A DNA stretch of 64,000 bases, taken from assembly GCA_963718145.1 (NCBI GenBank), contig CAVQYJ010000009.1, positions 1 to 64,000 of the forward strand, read 5' to 3'. Below the pieces are notes generated by a model. It was not told the DNA's origin and made no database searches. It worked only from the letters and a program-made list of their open reading frames with translations. Position 1 is the first letter of the stretch. Each line of letters starts with the position of its first letter. Below, piece after piece: positions 19,486 through 27,974 of the stretch. The DNA is from UBA7672 sp963718145 (GTDB lineage: Bacteria; Pseudomonadota; Alphaproteobacteria; Caulobacterales; Hyphomonadaceae). The translations under genes were made by a program, and so were the position numbers.

Positions 19486-21162
19486 ATGCCGGACACGTAT
19501 GACGCCGTGGTCGTGGGCTCAGGCGCTGGTGGCGCAATGGCTGCCTATGTGCTGACCAGGGCAGGCGCCACCGTGCTCATGCTGGAAGCCGGGCGCGCCT
19601 ATGATCCAGGGGAAGCGCCGATGCTGAACCTCAGCAAGGACGCACCCCTTAGGGGAAGCGGCACGCCTGACAAGCCCTTCGGCTACTACGACGCCACCGT
19701 CGACGGCGGCTGGGAGATACCGGACGAACCCTACACCACCGCCGAAGGGTCCGAGTTCATGTGGTGGCGATCCCGCATGCTCGGCGGGCGCACCAATCAC
19801 TGGGCGCGAAACTCGTTCCGCATGGGTCCTTACGACTTCAAGCCGTTCACCCGCGATGGCCTCGGCGTCGACTGGCCCGTCTCCTACGACGAGATAGCGC
19901 CCTGGTACGACAGGACGGAAAAGCTGGTCGGCGTCTACGGCGCCAATCTCGGCCTGGAGAACCATCCCAATTCCGGCGCGGGCGTGCTGCACACCCCGCC
20001 GAAATTCCGCGTGCCCGAGCTGTTCGTGAAGGCGGGTGGCGATGCGCTCGGCATCCCTGTCGTGCCCGCTCGCCGAGCAATCCTGACGCGCGACATGGAC
20101 AATCGAAAGGCGTGCTACTGGGCCTCTCCCTGCGGGCGAGGCTGCGGCATCGGCGCGGCGTTCCAGACGACCACCTCACTGATCCCGTGGGCCACCGCCA
20201 CCGGCAAGCTCACCATCCAGACAGGCGCGATGGTCTATGAAGTCATGCTCGATGCGTCAGGCAAGGCGTCAGGCGTGCGCTACATCGACAAGGCGTCCGA
20301 CGCACACCGCGAGGCCACGGGCCGCGTCGTCGTCCTGGCCGCGAGCACGGGCGAGACTGCGCGCATCCTCCTTAACTCGAAGCCCAATGGCCGCTCCGAA
20401 GGCGTCGCCAACTCCAGCGGGCAGGTCGGTCGCAACCTGATGGACACGGTGGGCTCCAGCCTCTCCGCCTACTTCCCGCAACTCGAAGGCCGTCCGGTCT
20501 ATAATGAAGATGGCGCGATGGGCCTACACGCCTACATCCCGTTCTGGCAGTACAAGGAAGTTGCGGCCGGCAAGGTCAACTGCACGCGCGGCTATCACAT
20601 GGAGATCGGCGGCGGCTTTGGCGAACCCGGCGTCGGCGGCTTTGGCGGCTACGATGGCTACGGCCCCGGCCTCAGATCCGAGGTGAAGAAAAAGTATGGC
20701 GCGCGCTTCGGCTTCACGCAGCGCGGCGAGATGATTCCCAACGCAAGCTGCTTCATGGACATCGATCCGGAGAAGAAAGACAAGTACGGCATCCCCGTCG
20801 CGCGCTTCCACTGGGGATGGTCGGACCACGAGCACGGCCAGGTCACGCACTTCCAGAACGCCGTGAAGGAGCTGGTCGACAAGCTCGGCGGCACGATCAC
20901 CAGCACCATCCAGGCGCCGAAGGATGCGATCTCCAAGGGCGGCGAGATCATTCACGAAGTCGGCACGGCTCGCATGGGCGCGAAGGCTTCCGACTCGGTG
21001 ACCAACAGCCTCAACAAGGCCTGGGACGTCGACAACCTCTATCTCGCCGACGGATCGGTCTTCGCCTCCAAGGCGCACAAGAACCCGACGATCACCATCA
21101 TGGCCCTGTCCATGCGCGCGTCCGAGCACATCGCCGGCCGCCTGCGCAGCGGCGAACTGTGA
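19486..21162 (+). CDS. GMC family oxidoreductase, large subunit type of glucoside 3-/FAD glucose dehydrogenases
   Basis: The 558-residue flavoprotein has an N-terminal FAD Rossmann motif (VVVGSGAGGAMAA), a GMC C-terminal signature (HEVGTARMG, then NLYLADGSVF and NPTITIMAL) and a Cys-x5-Cys-x3-Cys cluster at residues 210, 216 and 220. That spacing resembles the [3Fe-4S] ligands of bacterial FAD glucose dehydrogenase and glucoside 3-dehydrogenase. It has no signal of its own; export would depend on the Tat/lipoprotein small subunit encoded 11 bases downstream. With the DUF1080 and isomerase genes nearby it probably oxidises the C3 hydroxyl of a glycoside. No cytochrome c subunit is encoded next to it, so the electron acceptor is unknown. 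Confidence 0.88.
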   Translation: MPDTYDAVVVGSGAGGAMAAYVLTRAGATVLMLEAGRAYDPGEAPMLNLSKDAPLRGSGTPDKPFGYYDATVDGGWEIPDEPYTTAEGSEFMWWRSRMLGGRTNHWARNSFRMGPYDFKPFTRDGLGVDWPVSYDEIAPWYDRTEKLVGVYGANLGLENHPNSGAGVLHTPPKFRVPELFVKAGGDALGIPVVPARRAILTRDMDNRKACYWASPCGRGCGIGAAFQTTTSLIPWATATGKLTIQTGAMVYEVMLDASGKASGVRYIDKASDAHREATGRVVVLAASTGETARILLNSKPNGRSEGVANSSGQVGRNLMDTVGSSLSAYFPQLEGRPVYNEDGAMGLHAYIPFWQYKEVAAGKVNCTRGYHMEIGGGFGEPGVGGFGGYDGYGPGLRSEVKKKYGARFGFTQRGEMIPNASCFMDIDPEKKDKYGIPVARFHWGWSDHEHGQVTHFQNAVKELVDKLGGTITSTIQAPKDAISKGGEIIHEVGTARMGAKASDSVTNSLNKAWDVDNLYLADGSVFASKAHKNPTITIMALSMRASEHIAGRLRSGEL

Positions 21163-21173
21163 GGGAGGACAAG

Positions 21174-21872
21174 ATGTCAGACACCAGGTCTCCCGTGCTC
21201 GTGGCGGTAGATCGCCGCACGACCCTCCGCTGGATTGCGGCCGCGGTCGCCAGCGGCCAGCTCGCTGCCTGCGGCGAGAAGTTCGGCAATGAGGACTGGC
21301 TCGCCCCGCCGCCGCTCACCGGCAAGGGATACGGGAAGGATCCCGATCTGTGGGAGCCCGTGGTCCCATGGCCGTTGACACTCACGCGCGCCGAGCTTGC
21401 CGCAACTGCTGCGTTGGCGGATCTCATCCTGCCGGCAGAGAGTGATACGCCGTCAGCCTCGCAAGTTGGCGTTCCGGCCTTCATCGACGAATGGGTCAGC
21501 GCGCCCTATCCGACGCAGCAGGAGCATCGCGGTCTCATCAAGCCCGGCCTTGCCTGGCTGGATCGCGAGGCGGCGACGCGCGGCGGCAAGAGTTTCGCGG
21601 AGACGGCCCTTGAAACGCAGAAGGCAATCGCAGACGACATCGCCTTCGCAGGCAAGGTGAAGCCTGGTCTGGAAAGGCCGGCCGAATTCTTCAGCCGCAT
21701 GCGTGCGCTTGTTCTCGGCGCCTACTACACGACGCCGGAAGGCTGGAAGGACATCGGCTATCCCGGCAACAAGCCGACGACCGGTCCCTATCCCGGCCCG
21801 ACGCCGGAAGCGCTTGCACACATCAAGGGTGTCATCGAGAAATCCGGTCTCAAGTTCGACCCGAAATTCTAG
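21174..21872 (+). CDS. Gluconate 2-dehydrogenase subunit 3 family protein (small subunit, Tat/lipoprotein-like)
   Basis: The 232-residue protein is the small, maturation and export subunit that partners GMC dehydrogenases. Its N-terminus has a twin-Arg DRRTTLRW followed by a hydrophobic stretch and LAAC, a Tat signal with a possible lipobox. The body contains the ADLILPAESDTPSASQVGVPAFIDEW region typical of the Gluconate_2-dh3 family. ATG 21174 has GAGGGAGG just upstream at 21161-21168. The 3' end overlaps the convergent DUF1080 gene by four bases. Confidence 0.88.
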   Translation: MSDTRSPVLVAVDRRTTLRWIAAAVASGQLAACGEKFGNEDWLAPPPLTGKGYGKDPDLWEPVVPWPLTLTRAELAATAALADLILPAESDTPSASQVGVPAFIDEWVSAPYPTQQEHRGLIKPGLAWLDREAATRGGKSFAETALETQKAIADDIAFAGKVKPGLERPAEFFSRMRALVLGAYYTTPEGWKDIGYPGNKPTTGPYPGPTPEALAHIKGVIEKSGLKFDPKF

Positions 21873-22624
21873 AGAGGCCTGATCCTGATGTTTCGGTACC
21901 AGACCTTGTCGCCGTGGTCCTGCAGGGCGATGTGGCCCTTGGCGAAGGTGCCGAACAGCGGCCACTGCTTGAACTTGGACGCCGCGACTTTGGCCTTCCA
22001 GGCGTCGTCGCCATAGCTGGTTTCGGACACGAGTTTCCCGTTCAGCCAGTGCTCGATCTCAGAGCCCGTGAACCGCACCACGGCCTCGTTCCATTCGCCC
22101 ACCGGCCTCACCGCGCCATCCGGCGGAACGACGAAATCGTAGAGCGCGCCCGCGCGGTGCGACGGAAATTTTCCATCCGCGTGACCATCATTGTCGAGCA
22201 CCTGCATTTCGGGCCCGGTATTGTAAGTGTTCTCCGCGGCCGGGTCTTCGTTAACCAGATAGATGATGCCGCTGTTGCCGTTGGGCGAGATCTTCCAATC
22301 GAGCGACAGCTCGAATGGGCCATACTCGTCCACCGTCATGATGTCGCCCGAACCGCCCGCCGTCAGGGCAAGCGTGCCGTCTTCAACAGCCCAGCCAGGT
22401 CCTGGCGCGTCCTTCTTGTATCCTTTCCAGCCCGTGAGATCCGTTCCGTTAAACAGCATCTTCCAGCCGGCGGCTTGCTGGTCTGCGGTCAACGTGCTGG
22501 CGCCAGTTGCTGTGGGCGCCGCGGGAGGTGCTTCGGCGACAGGCGCCGCCGGCTCCGCCAGCGGTTTGCCATCGCACGCCGCAAGCATCAGCGTGGCAGT
22601 CATCAGTCCAGTTGCAAGCCGCAT
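21869..22624 (-). CDS. DUF1080 (3-keto-disaccharide hydrolase) lipoprotein
   Basis: The 251-residue product begins MRLATGLMTATLMLAAC, a clear lipoprotein signal. ATG 22624 follows GAGGGAG at proper spacing and is preferred over 22639, which would overlap the Gfo/Idh gene. After an Ala/Pro linker, the jelly-roll domain shows the family landmarks WKMLFNGTDLTGW, NSGIIYLV, GPEMQVLDN and the terminal IALQDHGDKVWYRNIRIRPL-type strand. Members of this Pfam family hydrolyse 3-keto-glycosides. It is the last gene of the leftward operon with Gfo/Idh, two isomerases and a permease, so it probably works with the GMC dehydrogenases in the periplasm. Confidence 0.88.
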   Translation of the reverse strand: MRLATGLMTATLMLAACDGKPLAEPAAPVAEAPPAAPTATGASTLTADQQAAGWKMLFNGTDLTGWKGYKKDAPGPGWAVEDGTLALTAGGSGDIMTVDEYGPFELSLDWKISPNGNSGIIYLVNEDPAAENTYNTGPEMQVLDNDGHADGKFPSHRAGALYDFVVPPDGAVRPVGEWNEAVVRFTGSEIEHWLNGKLVSETSYGDDAWKAKVAASKFKQWPLFGTFAKGHIALQDHGDKVWYRNIRIRPL

Positions 22625-22635
22625 CGCTGTCTCCC

Positions 22636-23772
22636 TCAAACCGGCGTCCAGGCGCCGTTGTTTCCGCTGGAGGCGATCGCCGCCTCGATGAACTGCACGC
22701 CACGCACGCCATCGGCAATCCCGGGCGCCAGTCTCGCGAATGCGTTCGGCTCGCGCTTCTCCTGATGCGCCCGGATCAGCTCCGCCGCATCACTGTATAT
22801 CTGCGCGAAGCCTTCCAGATAACCTTCCGGATGTCCGCCCGGAATGCGCGTAGCGAGTGTCGCCACCTTCGAGACGCCCGCGCCGCCGCGGCGGATGATG
22901 CGTTGCTGTTCGCCCAGCGGCGTGAACAACAGCGTCTCTGGCGTCTCCTGAGCCCACTCGATCCCGCCCTTGTCGCCGAACACGCGTAGCTTTAGGCCGT
23001 TGGCTGATCCCGTCGCCACCTGGCTCGCCCACAACATGCCCTTGGCCGCGCCGCCAAGGCGCAACATCACGTTCACATTGTCGTCCACCTTGCGCCCCGC
23101 AACAAAGGTAGACAGATCCACCGAAATCGTTTCCGTCTTCAGTCCCGTGACGAATTCCGCCAGCTGAAACGCATGCGTCGCGATATCGCCGAGCGCCCCT
23201 CCGGGGCCTGCTTTCGCCGGATTGCCTCGCCAGTCCGCCTGCTTGTTGCCGGACTGATCCGTTGCGAGCCAGTCCTGCGCGTATTCCGCCTGCACTATGC
23301 GAATGCGCCCGAGTTCGCCTGCCTCGATCATCGCGCGCGACTGCCGCACCATCGGATAACCGGAATAGTTGTGAGTCAGGATGAAGGGCAAGCTGGTGCG
23401 CTTCACGATCTCGGTGAGGTCCAGCGCATGCGTAGTGGAAATGGTCAGGGGTTTGTCGCAGATCACCGGAATGCCTGCGAGCAGGAACTCCCGCGCAATC
23501 GAATGGTGTGTCGAATTGGGAGTCACGATGGACACGGCATCGATCCGATCCGGCCGCTTGGTCTCGTGCGCCGCCATGACGCAGAAGTCGCCATAGCAGC
23601 GCTCTTCCGCCAGTCCCAAACTACGCCCGAATGCTACGGACTTTATCGGATCGGACTGAAAAGTCCCGGCCACCAGGTCCCAATGCCCATCCAGTCGCGC
23701 CGCCATGCGGTGGACGCCGCCGATGAATGCGCCTTCGCCGCCGCCGACCATGCCGAGGCGCAGTCGCCTCAC
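22636..23772 (-). CDS. Gfo/Idh/MocA family NAD(P)-dependent oxidoreductase
   Basis: This 378-residue cytoplasmic oxidoreductase has an N-terminal Rossmann fold (LRLGMVGGGEGAFIGG), a central motif with TPNSTHHSIA and the EKP-like VICDKPLT, and a C-terminal substrate domain with GDIATHAFQLAEF containing the usual His. Members reduce or oxidise keto groups of sugars and inositols and are regular partners of DUF1080 and TIM-barrel isomerases in 3-ketoglycoside loci. The start overlaps the upstream isomerase gene as ATGA. I infer reduction of a 3-keto-sugar to the parent sugar; direction and substrate are not shown by sequence. Confidence 0.87.
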   Translation of the reverse strand: MRRLRLGMVGGGEGAFIGGVHRMAARLDGHWDLVAGTFQSDPIKSVAFGRSLGLAEERCYGDFCVMAAHETKRPDRIDAVSIVTPNSTHHSIAREFLLAGIPVICDKPLTISTTHALDLTEIVKRTSLPFILTHNYSGYPMVRQSRAMIEAGELGRIRIVQAEYAQDWLATDQSGNKQADWRGNPAKAGPGGALGDIATHAFQLAEFVTGLKTETISVDLSTFVAGRKVDDNVNVMLRLGGAAKGMLWASQVATGSANGLKLRVFGDKGGIEWAQETPETLLFTPLGEQQRIIRRGGAGVSKVATLATRIPGGHPEGYLEGFAQIYSDAAELIRAHQEKREPNAFARLAPGIADGVRGVQFIEAAIASSGNNGAWTPV

Positions 23773-24827
23773 CGGTCGAGTCCAAGCAAACGCCGGTTGG
23801 CTTTCTCGTCCGTGCCGCTCGCCGCAAAATCATCGAACGCCCGGGGCGTCACGCGGATGATGTGGTCGCGAATGAACGCGGCGCCCTCGCGGGCCCCATC
23901 CTCGGGATGCTTGATGCAGCATTCCCATTCCAGCACCGCCCAGCCTTCATAGTCATAGCCGGCGAGTTTAGAGAAAATGCCCTTGAAATCCACTTGCCCA
24001 TCGCCGACTGAGCGGAAGCGCCCGGCGCGCTCAAGCCATGGCGCATAGCCCGAATAGACGCCCTGCCGCCCTGTCGGATTGAACTCCGCGTCCTTGACGT
24101 GGAACATCTTGATCCGCTCGTGATAGAGGTCGATGTATTCGAGGTAGTTGAGCTGCTGCAGCACGAAGTGGCTCGGGTCGAACAGGATGTTCGCGCGCCT
24201 GTGGCCCTTCACGCGGTCGAGGAACATTTCGAAAGTGGTTCCGTCGAACAGGTCTTCGCTCGGATGGATTTCGTAGCAGAGATCGACGCCGGCATCCTCA
24301 TAGGCGTCGAGGATCGGCTTCCAGCGTTTGGCGAGTTCTTCAAACGCTGTTTCAAAGAGACCAGGCGGCCGTTGCGGCCAGGGAAAGAAGTACGGCCAGG
24401 CAAGCGAGCCGGAGAACGTCACGCTGGCGTCGAGCCCCAGGCGGCGCGACGCTTTGGCGGCGAGGTGGAGCTGCTCGACCGCCCATGCCTGCCGCGCCTT
24501 CGGATTGCCGCGCACCTGTGGCGGGGCGAAGGCGTCGAACAGCGTGTCATAGGCCGGATGTACGGCCACCAACTGGCCCTGCAGGTGGGTTGAAAGTTCG
24601 GTGATGACGATGCCGGCGTCTTTCAGGATGCCCTTGATCTCGTCGCAATAGGCGTCGCTCTCGGCCGCCTTGCGCAGGTCGAACAACGACGCCTCGCCGG
24701 TCGGAATCTGCACGCCCACAAAACCCTTGTCCTTCGCCCATTTGGCGATGGCGGGCAGGGAATTGAACGGCGCGTCCGGCCCCACGAATTGCGCGAGAAA
24801 GATGCCGGGGCCCTTCATCGTCTTCAT
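23769..24827 (-). CDS. Sugar phosphate isomerase/epimerase (xylose isomerase-like TIM barrel)
   Basis: The 352-residue protein belongs to the AP endonuclease 2/xylose-isomerase-like family. Metal-site residues are visible in CYEIHPSEDLFD, NILFDPSHF, KMFHVKDAEF and the late WECCIKH region. There is no signal peptide, so it acts in the cytosol. It sits 12 bases downstream of a second isomerase-like gene and overlaps the Gfo/Idh gene, so the three are co-translated. Epimerisation or isomerisation of a keto-sugar from glycoside cleavage is the likely role. Confidence 0.86.
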   Translation of the reverse strand: MKTMKGPGIFLAQFVGPDAPFNSLPAIAKWAKDKGFVGVQIPTGEASLFDLRKAAESDAYCDEIKGILKDAGIVITELSTHLQGQLVAVHPAYDTLFDAFAPPQVRGNPKARQAWAVEQLHLAAKASRRLGLDASVTFSGSLAWPYFFPWPQRPPGLFETAFEELAKRWKPILDAYEDAGVDLCYEIHPSEDLFDGTTFEMFLDRVKGHRRANILFDPSHFVLQQLNYLEYIDLYHERIKMFHVKDAEFNPTGRQGVYSGYAPWLERAGRFRSVGDGQVDFKGIFSKLAGYDYEGWAVLEWECCIKHPEDGAREGAAFIRDHIIRVTPRAFDDFAASGTDEKANRRLLGLDR

Positions 24828-24839
24828 GTGTTCGCGTCC

Positions 24840-25820
24840 TCAGGCCTTCAAAGCGCTGAGGTACCTATAGCCGATTTCGGCTGCTTCCATCCGGCCTTTT
24901 TCGAACGGCGGTTCCTGTTCAAGGAAGAACTTGCGGACGCCTGCGGCGTAGGCGGCGGGCATGATCCTGGCCCAGTCGAGCCGGCCGGAGCCCACTTCGG
25001 TCGGATCCATCTTGAGGTCGAGGTTCGGCGCAGTGGAGGCCTTGATGTCCTTGACATGCATGAGGCTGAATCGGCCCTTGTGCGCGTTGAACAGCTCCAC
25101 GGGGTCGCGCCCGGCGGCGGCCGCCCAGCCGACATCGAGCTCGAACGTCACAAGCGCCGGATCGGTTTCCTTGATCAGCAGTTCGAGGCCTGTCGTCGAG
25201 CCGACCTTCACGAACTCGAAATTGTGGTTGTGGTAGCCGAAGGCAATCCCGTTCGCCTTCAGCTTGCGGCCGATCTCATTGAACTGCGCGGCCATGCGCT
25301 TCCAGTGATCCGCCGTCATTGCGTTGGCCACGCGCACGATCGTGCGGAAGCCTTCGCCGGCGATCGGCTGCAGCTTGATGTCCTCCGGCGCAGCCATGGC
25401 TGGGCAGATCGCGTGCGTCGCGCCCAGCGTATTCAGGTCGGCCGCGAGCTTGGAGAGGTCGCCCGTAAGGCCGGGCTCCTCAGTCGTGCCGGGCCGCATC
25501 GCGATATGACAGCTCGCGCACTTGAGGCCGTTCTTGTCGAACGATGCGCGGAGCTGCGCGGGCGTCTTGCCCATGTAGCTCGGCGTCTCGACCGTCTTGT
25601 AGCCGATGCGCGCGACGTTCGCGATCGTGCCTTCAAGGTCGGTCCGCAGCATGTCGGCCAGGGTGTAGAGCTGGATGCCGATCGGCAGGCTTTGGCGTGC
25701 GAAGAAGGGGCCGTCAGACATGGCCCCTCCTTGTATGTTTTGGCACGCGGCGGCGAGCGGCGCTGCCGCGCCGGCAGCGAATAGCGCCTGCACAAGGCTG
25801 CGGCGGGAGAGGCTGGTCAT
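24840..25820 (-). CDS. Exported sugar phosphate isomerase/epimerase-like protein with Tat signal
   Basis: The 326-residue product starts MTSLSRRSLVQALFAAGAA, a Tat signal with RR at 6-7, and then a possible lipobox (AAAC). ATG 25820 is preferred because GGAG lies six bases upstream. The remainder is a TIM barrel of the xylose-isomerase-like family with FGYHNHNFEF, FELDVGWAAAAG, LMHVKDIKAS and the terminal FLEQEPPF metal-site segments. Exported members with this architecture occur next to DUF1080 proteins and may act on 3-keto-sugars in the periplasm, perhaps as beta-eliminating lyases; this is inferred. Confidence 0.85.
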   Translation of the reverse strand: MTSLSRRSLVQALFAAGAAAPLAAACQNIQGGAMSDGPFFARQSLPIGIQLYTLADMLRTDLEGTIANVARIGYKTVETPSYMGKTPAQLRASFDKNGLKCASCHIAMRPGTTEEPGLTGDLSKLAADLNTLGATHAICPAMAAPEDIKLQPIAGEGFRTIVRVANAMTADHWKRMAAQFNEIGRKLKANGIAFGYHNHNFEFVKVGSTTGLELLIKETDPALVTFELDVGWAAAAGRDPVELFNAHKGRFSLMHVKDIKASTAPNLDLKMDPTEVGSGRLDWARIMPAAYAAGVRKFFLEQEPPFEKGRMEAAEIGYRYLSALKA

Positions 25821-25847
25821 GTTGCGCTCCATCACTGTGTCTTGATG

Positions 25848-27074
25848 TCATGCCGCTACAACGCTTGCGGGCGCCCGTGTCTCGGGCCGGAAGAACACGG
25901 CCAGCAGCAGGATGGCGACGACCGCCATGCCGGCGGGAACCATGAACAGCGTGCGATAATCGACAGCCGTCGTGCCCGGATCGGTCCCCGGAATCGTGAA
26001 CCGCGCCATCAGCGCCGGGAAGAGAAAGCTGGCCACCACATTGCCGATGCCGAGGATCAGCAGGTTGAACAGGCCTTGCGCGCTGGAGCGCACGTCCTTC
26101 GGGAAGGCGGCGTCGACGAAGATGTAGACGGTCGCGAAGAAGAACGCGTAGCAGATGCCGTGTAGCAGCTGCACGGTGATGATCGTCGGCACGCTGTCCG
26201 GGAAGAAGGCGAACACCAGGAACCGCGCGCCGTGGCCGAGAATGCCGATGATCATCGTGACCTTCCAGCCGAGCTTTACCAGCACGCTGCCCAGGATGAA
26301 CATCGTCACGATCTCGGCGACCTGACCGATCGAGAGCACGATCATGGAGAGATTGCCGGCGATGCCCACCCGGTTGGTGAGGAAGCCATCGGCCATCACG
26401 AAATAGCCGTTGTGGATGACGCTATCGATGAACGTAACCAGGAAGAGCACGGCTAGGGAAGGAATGCCGAGCAACTTGATCGCCTCGCGCCAGGCCAACG
26501 GATCGGCCCCAACAGCATCCCGCTTCGGCGGCGTGTGGGGCAGCGTCAGGCTGTAGGCCGCGAACGCAAACGAGACGATGGCGGCAACCACGAAGATCAG
26601 GCGCACCTGCTCCGGCCCGGCATTGGCGCTGAGAAGGAAAATGAACGGCCAGCTCACAAGGATCCATCCAACCGTGCCGCCCATGCGGATCGTGCCGAAC
26701 TGCTTGGCGGGATCGCGCAGGCTGGCGAACGCAATGGCGTTGGAGACGGACATCGACGGCACGTAAACCAGGCTGAAGACCAGGTAGGCCGCGAAGAAGG
26801 GCCAGAATTCGGTGAGAAACGCGCAGGCCAGCAGGGCTACGCCGCCGATGACATTGCTCACGGCCAGGAAGCGCTCGGCGGAGAAGTTGCGGTCGGCAAA
26901 CTGGTTGGAAAAGAAAATGCCCAGGATCGCAGCGATGCCCCAGGCGCTGCCGACAAGCGATTGCTGCCACGCCTCGAAGCCCAGCTGGCCCATGTAGGGA
27001 AATAGCTTCGGCGCCCACGCTCCCCAGATTGCGAGCTGCAGCATCATCATCAAGAAGAGACGAGCCTGAATCAC
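25848..27074 (-). CDS. MFS transporter, nucleoside:H+ symporter (NupG/XapB-like) family
   Basis: The 408-residue permease has about 12 hydrophobic helices and the family's N-terminal pattern RLFLMMMLQLAIWGAWAPKL. Conserved segments include FGTIRMGGTVGW and LLHGICYAFFFATVYIFVD. The start is GTG 27074, preceded by GGGAG with an 8-base spacer. As first gene of the leftward sugar operon it probably imports the glycoside or its keto-sugar product; NHS-family members in sugar loci are often misannotated as nucleoside permeases. Confidence 0.85.
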   Translation of the reverse strand: MIQARLFLMMMLQLAIWGAWAPKLFPYMGQLGFEAWQQSLVGSAWGIAAILGIFFSNQFADRNFSAERFLAVSNVIGGVALLACAFLTEFWPFFAAYLVFSLVYVPSMSVSNAIAFASLRDPAKQFGTIRMGGTVGWILVSWPFIFLLSANAGPEQVRLIFVVAAIVSFAFAAYSLTLPHTPPKRDAVGADPLAWREAIKLLGIPSLAVLFLVTFIDSVIHNGYFVMADGFLTNRVGIAGNLSMIVLSIGQVAEIVTMFILGSVLVKLGWKVTMIIGILGHGARFLVFAFFPDSVPTIITVQLLHGICYAFFFATVYIFVDAAFPKDVRSSAQGLFNLLILGIGNVVASFLFPALMARFTIPGTDPGTTAVDYRTLFMVPAGMAVVAILLLAVFFRPETRAPASVVAA

Positions 27075-27166
27075 TTGTCGTTCTCCCGATCCGGTCTGCT
27101 CGCCAGCGATGCACGCTTGGTCTAGGGTTCAAGTCTGGACCGGCTGTCCCGGCCTGTCCACGGGCA

Positions 27167-27172
27167 GGAGGG
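27167..27172 (+). promoter_or_regulatory. Strong ribosome binding site that fixes the DUF1080 start
   Basis: AGGAGG lies five or so bases before ATG 27177 and only one base before the alternative TTG 27174, so ATG is the start. Confidence 0.7.
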
Positions 27173-27176
27173 CTTG

Positions 27177-27965
27177 ATGAGGGCGTATCTTCTTGCCGTT
27201 ACGGCCATCGCGCTTTGCGCGTCGTGTGCAGGTTTGCCGCAAGGCGGCGAAAGTGGATGGCGGCCGCTGTTCGACGGCAAGACGCTCACCGGCTGGACTC
27301 CCAAGATTCGAGGGTTCCCGCTTGGCGAGAATTACCGCGACACATTCCGGGTGAGGGATGGCGCGATCGCCGTCAGTTACGACAAGTACGATGCTTTCGG
27401 AGAACGCTTCGGCCACCTGTTCTACACGGCGCCGTTCAAGGCCTACCGCTTCCGCATGGAATACCGGTTTCTGGAGGAGCATCCCGCGGATACGCCCGCC
27501 TGGGCCATCGCCAACAGCGGCGTGATGATTTTCTCGCAGGATCCCAGGACGATGGCCGTAGCCGACAGCTTCCCCGTATCGGTGGAGGCGCAGCTGCTCG
27601 GCCCCGCGGCGGGGCAGGCGCGCTTCAATGGCAATATGTGCTCACCGGGGACGAATGTGGTGATGGAGGGCAAGCTGGTCACCACGCACTGCATCAACTC
27701 GAAGACGCCTTCCGTGCCTAATGGCGTGTGGACGACATTCGAGATCGAGGCGCATCCGGGCGGCGAGGTGATCCAGAGGATCAATGGCGTGGAGACGATC
27801 CGCTATTCGCAGGTCCAGCTCGATCCCACCGGCAATATGGCGAACTCGAAACCGCTGGTCGAGGCGGCCGGCGGCAAGCTGATGCTCGATGGCGGCTACA
27901 TCTCCCTGCAGAGCGAGGGCAATCCGATCGAGTTCAGGAAGATCGAGATCATGGAACTGCGCTAG
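27177..27965 (+). CDS. Second DUF1080 (3-keto-disaccharide hydrolase-like) lipoprotein
   Basis: The 262-residue protein begins MRAYLLAVTAIALCASC, a lipoprotein signal with Cys17. The fold landmarks WRPLFDGKTLTGW, FRMEYRFLEE, NSGVMIFSQ and SVEAQLLG match the DUF1080 jelly roll, and the terminus ISLQSEGNPIEFRKIEIMEL is the usual last strand pair. It differs from the first copy (21869-22624) in having Cys-containing loops and a VNTxxG-like region changed to GNMCSPG. It is transcribed divergently from the MFS gene and convergently with the SDR gene. Two different paralogues suggest two substrates or an anomer pair. Confidence 0.86.
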   Translation: MRAYLLAVTAIALCASCAGLPQGGESGWRPLFDGKTLTGWTPKIRGFPLGENYRDTFRVRDGAIAVSYDKYDAFGERFGHLFYTAPFKAYRFRMEYRFLEEHPADTPAWAIANSGVMIFSQDPRTMAVADSFPVSVEAQLLGPAAGQARFNGNMCSPGTNVVMEGKLVTTHCINSKTPSVPNGVWTTFEIEAHPGGEVIQRINGVETIRYSQVQLDPTGNMANSKPLVEAAGGKLMLDGGYISLQSEGNPIEFRKIEIMELR

Positions 27966-27974
27966 AACCAGACC

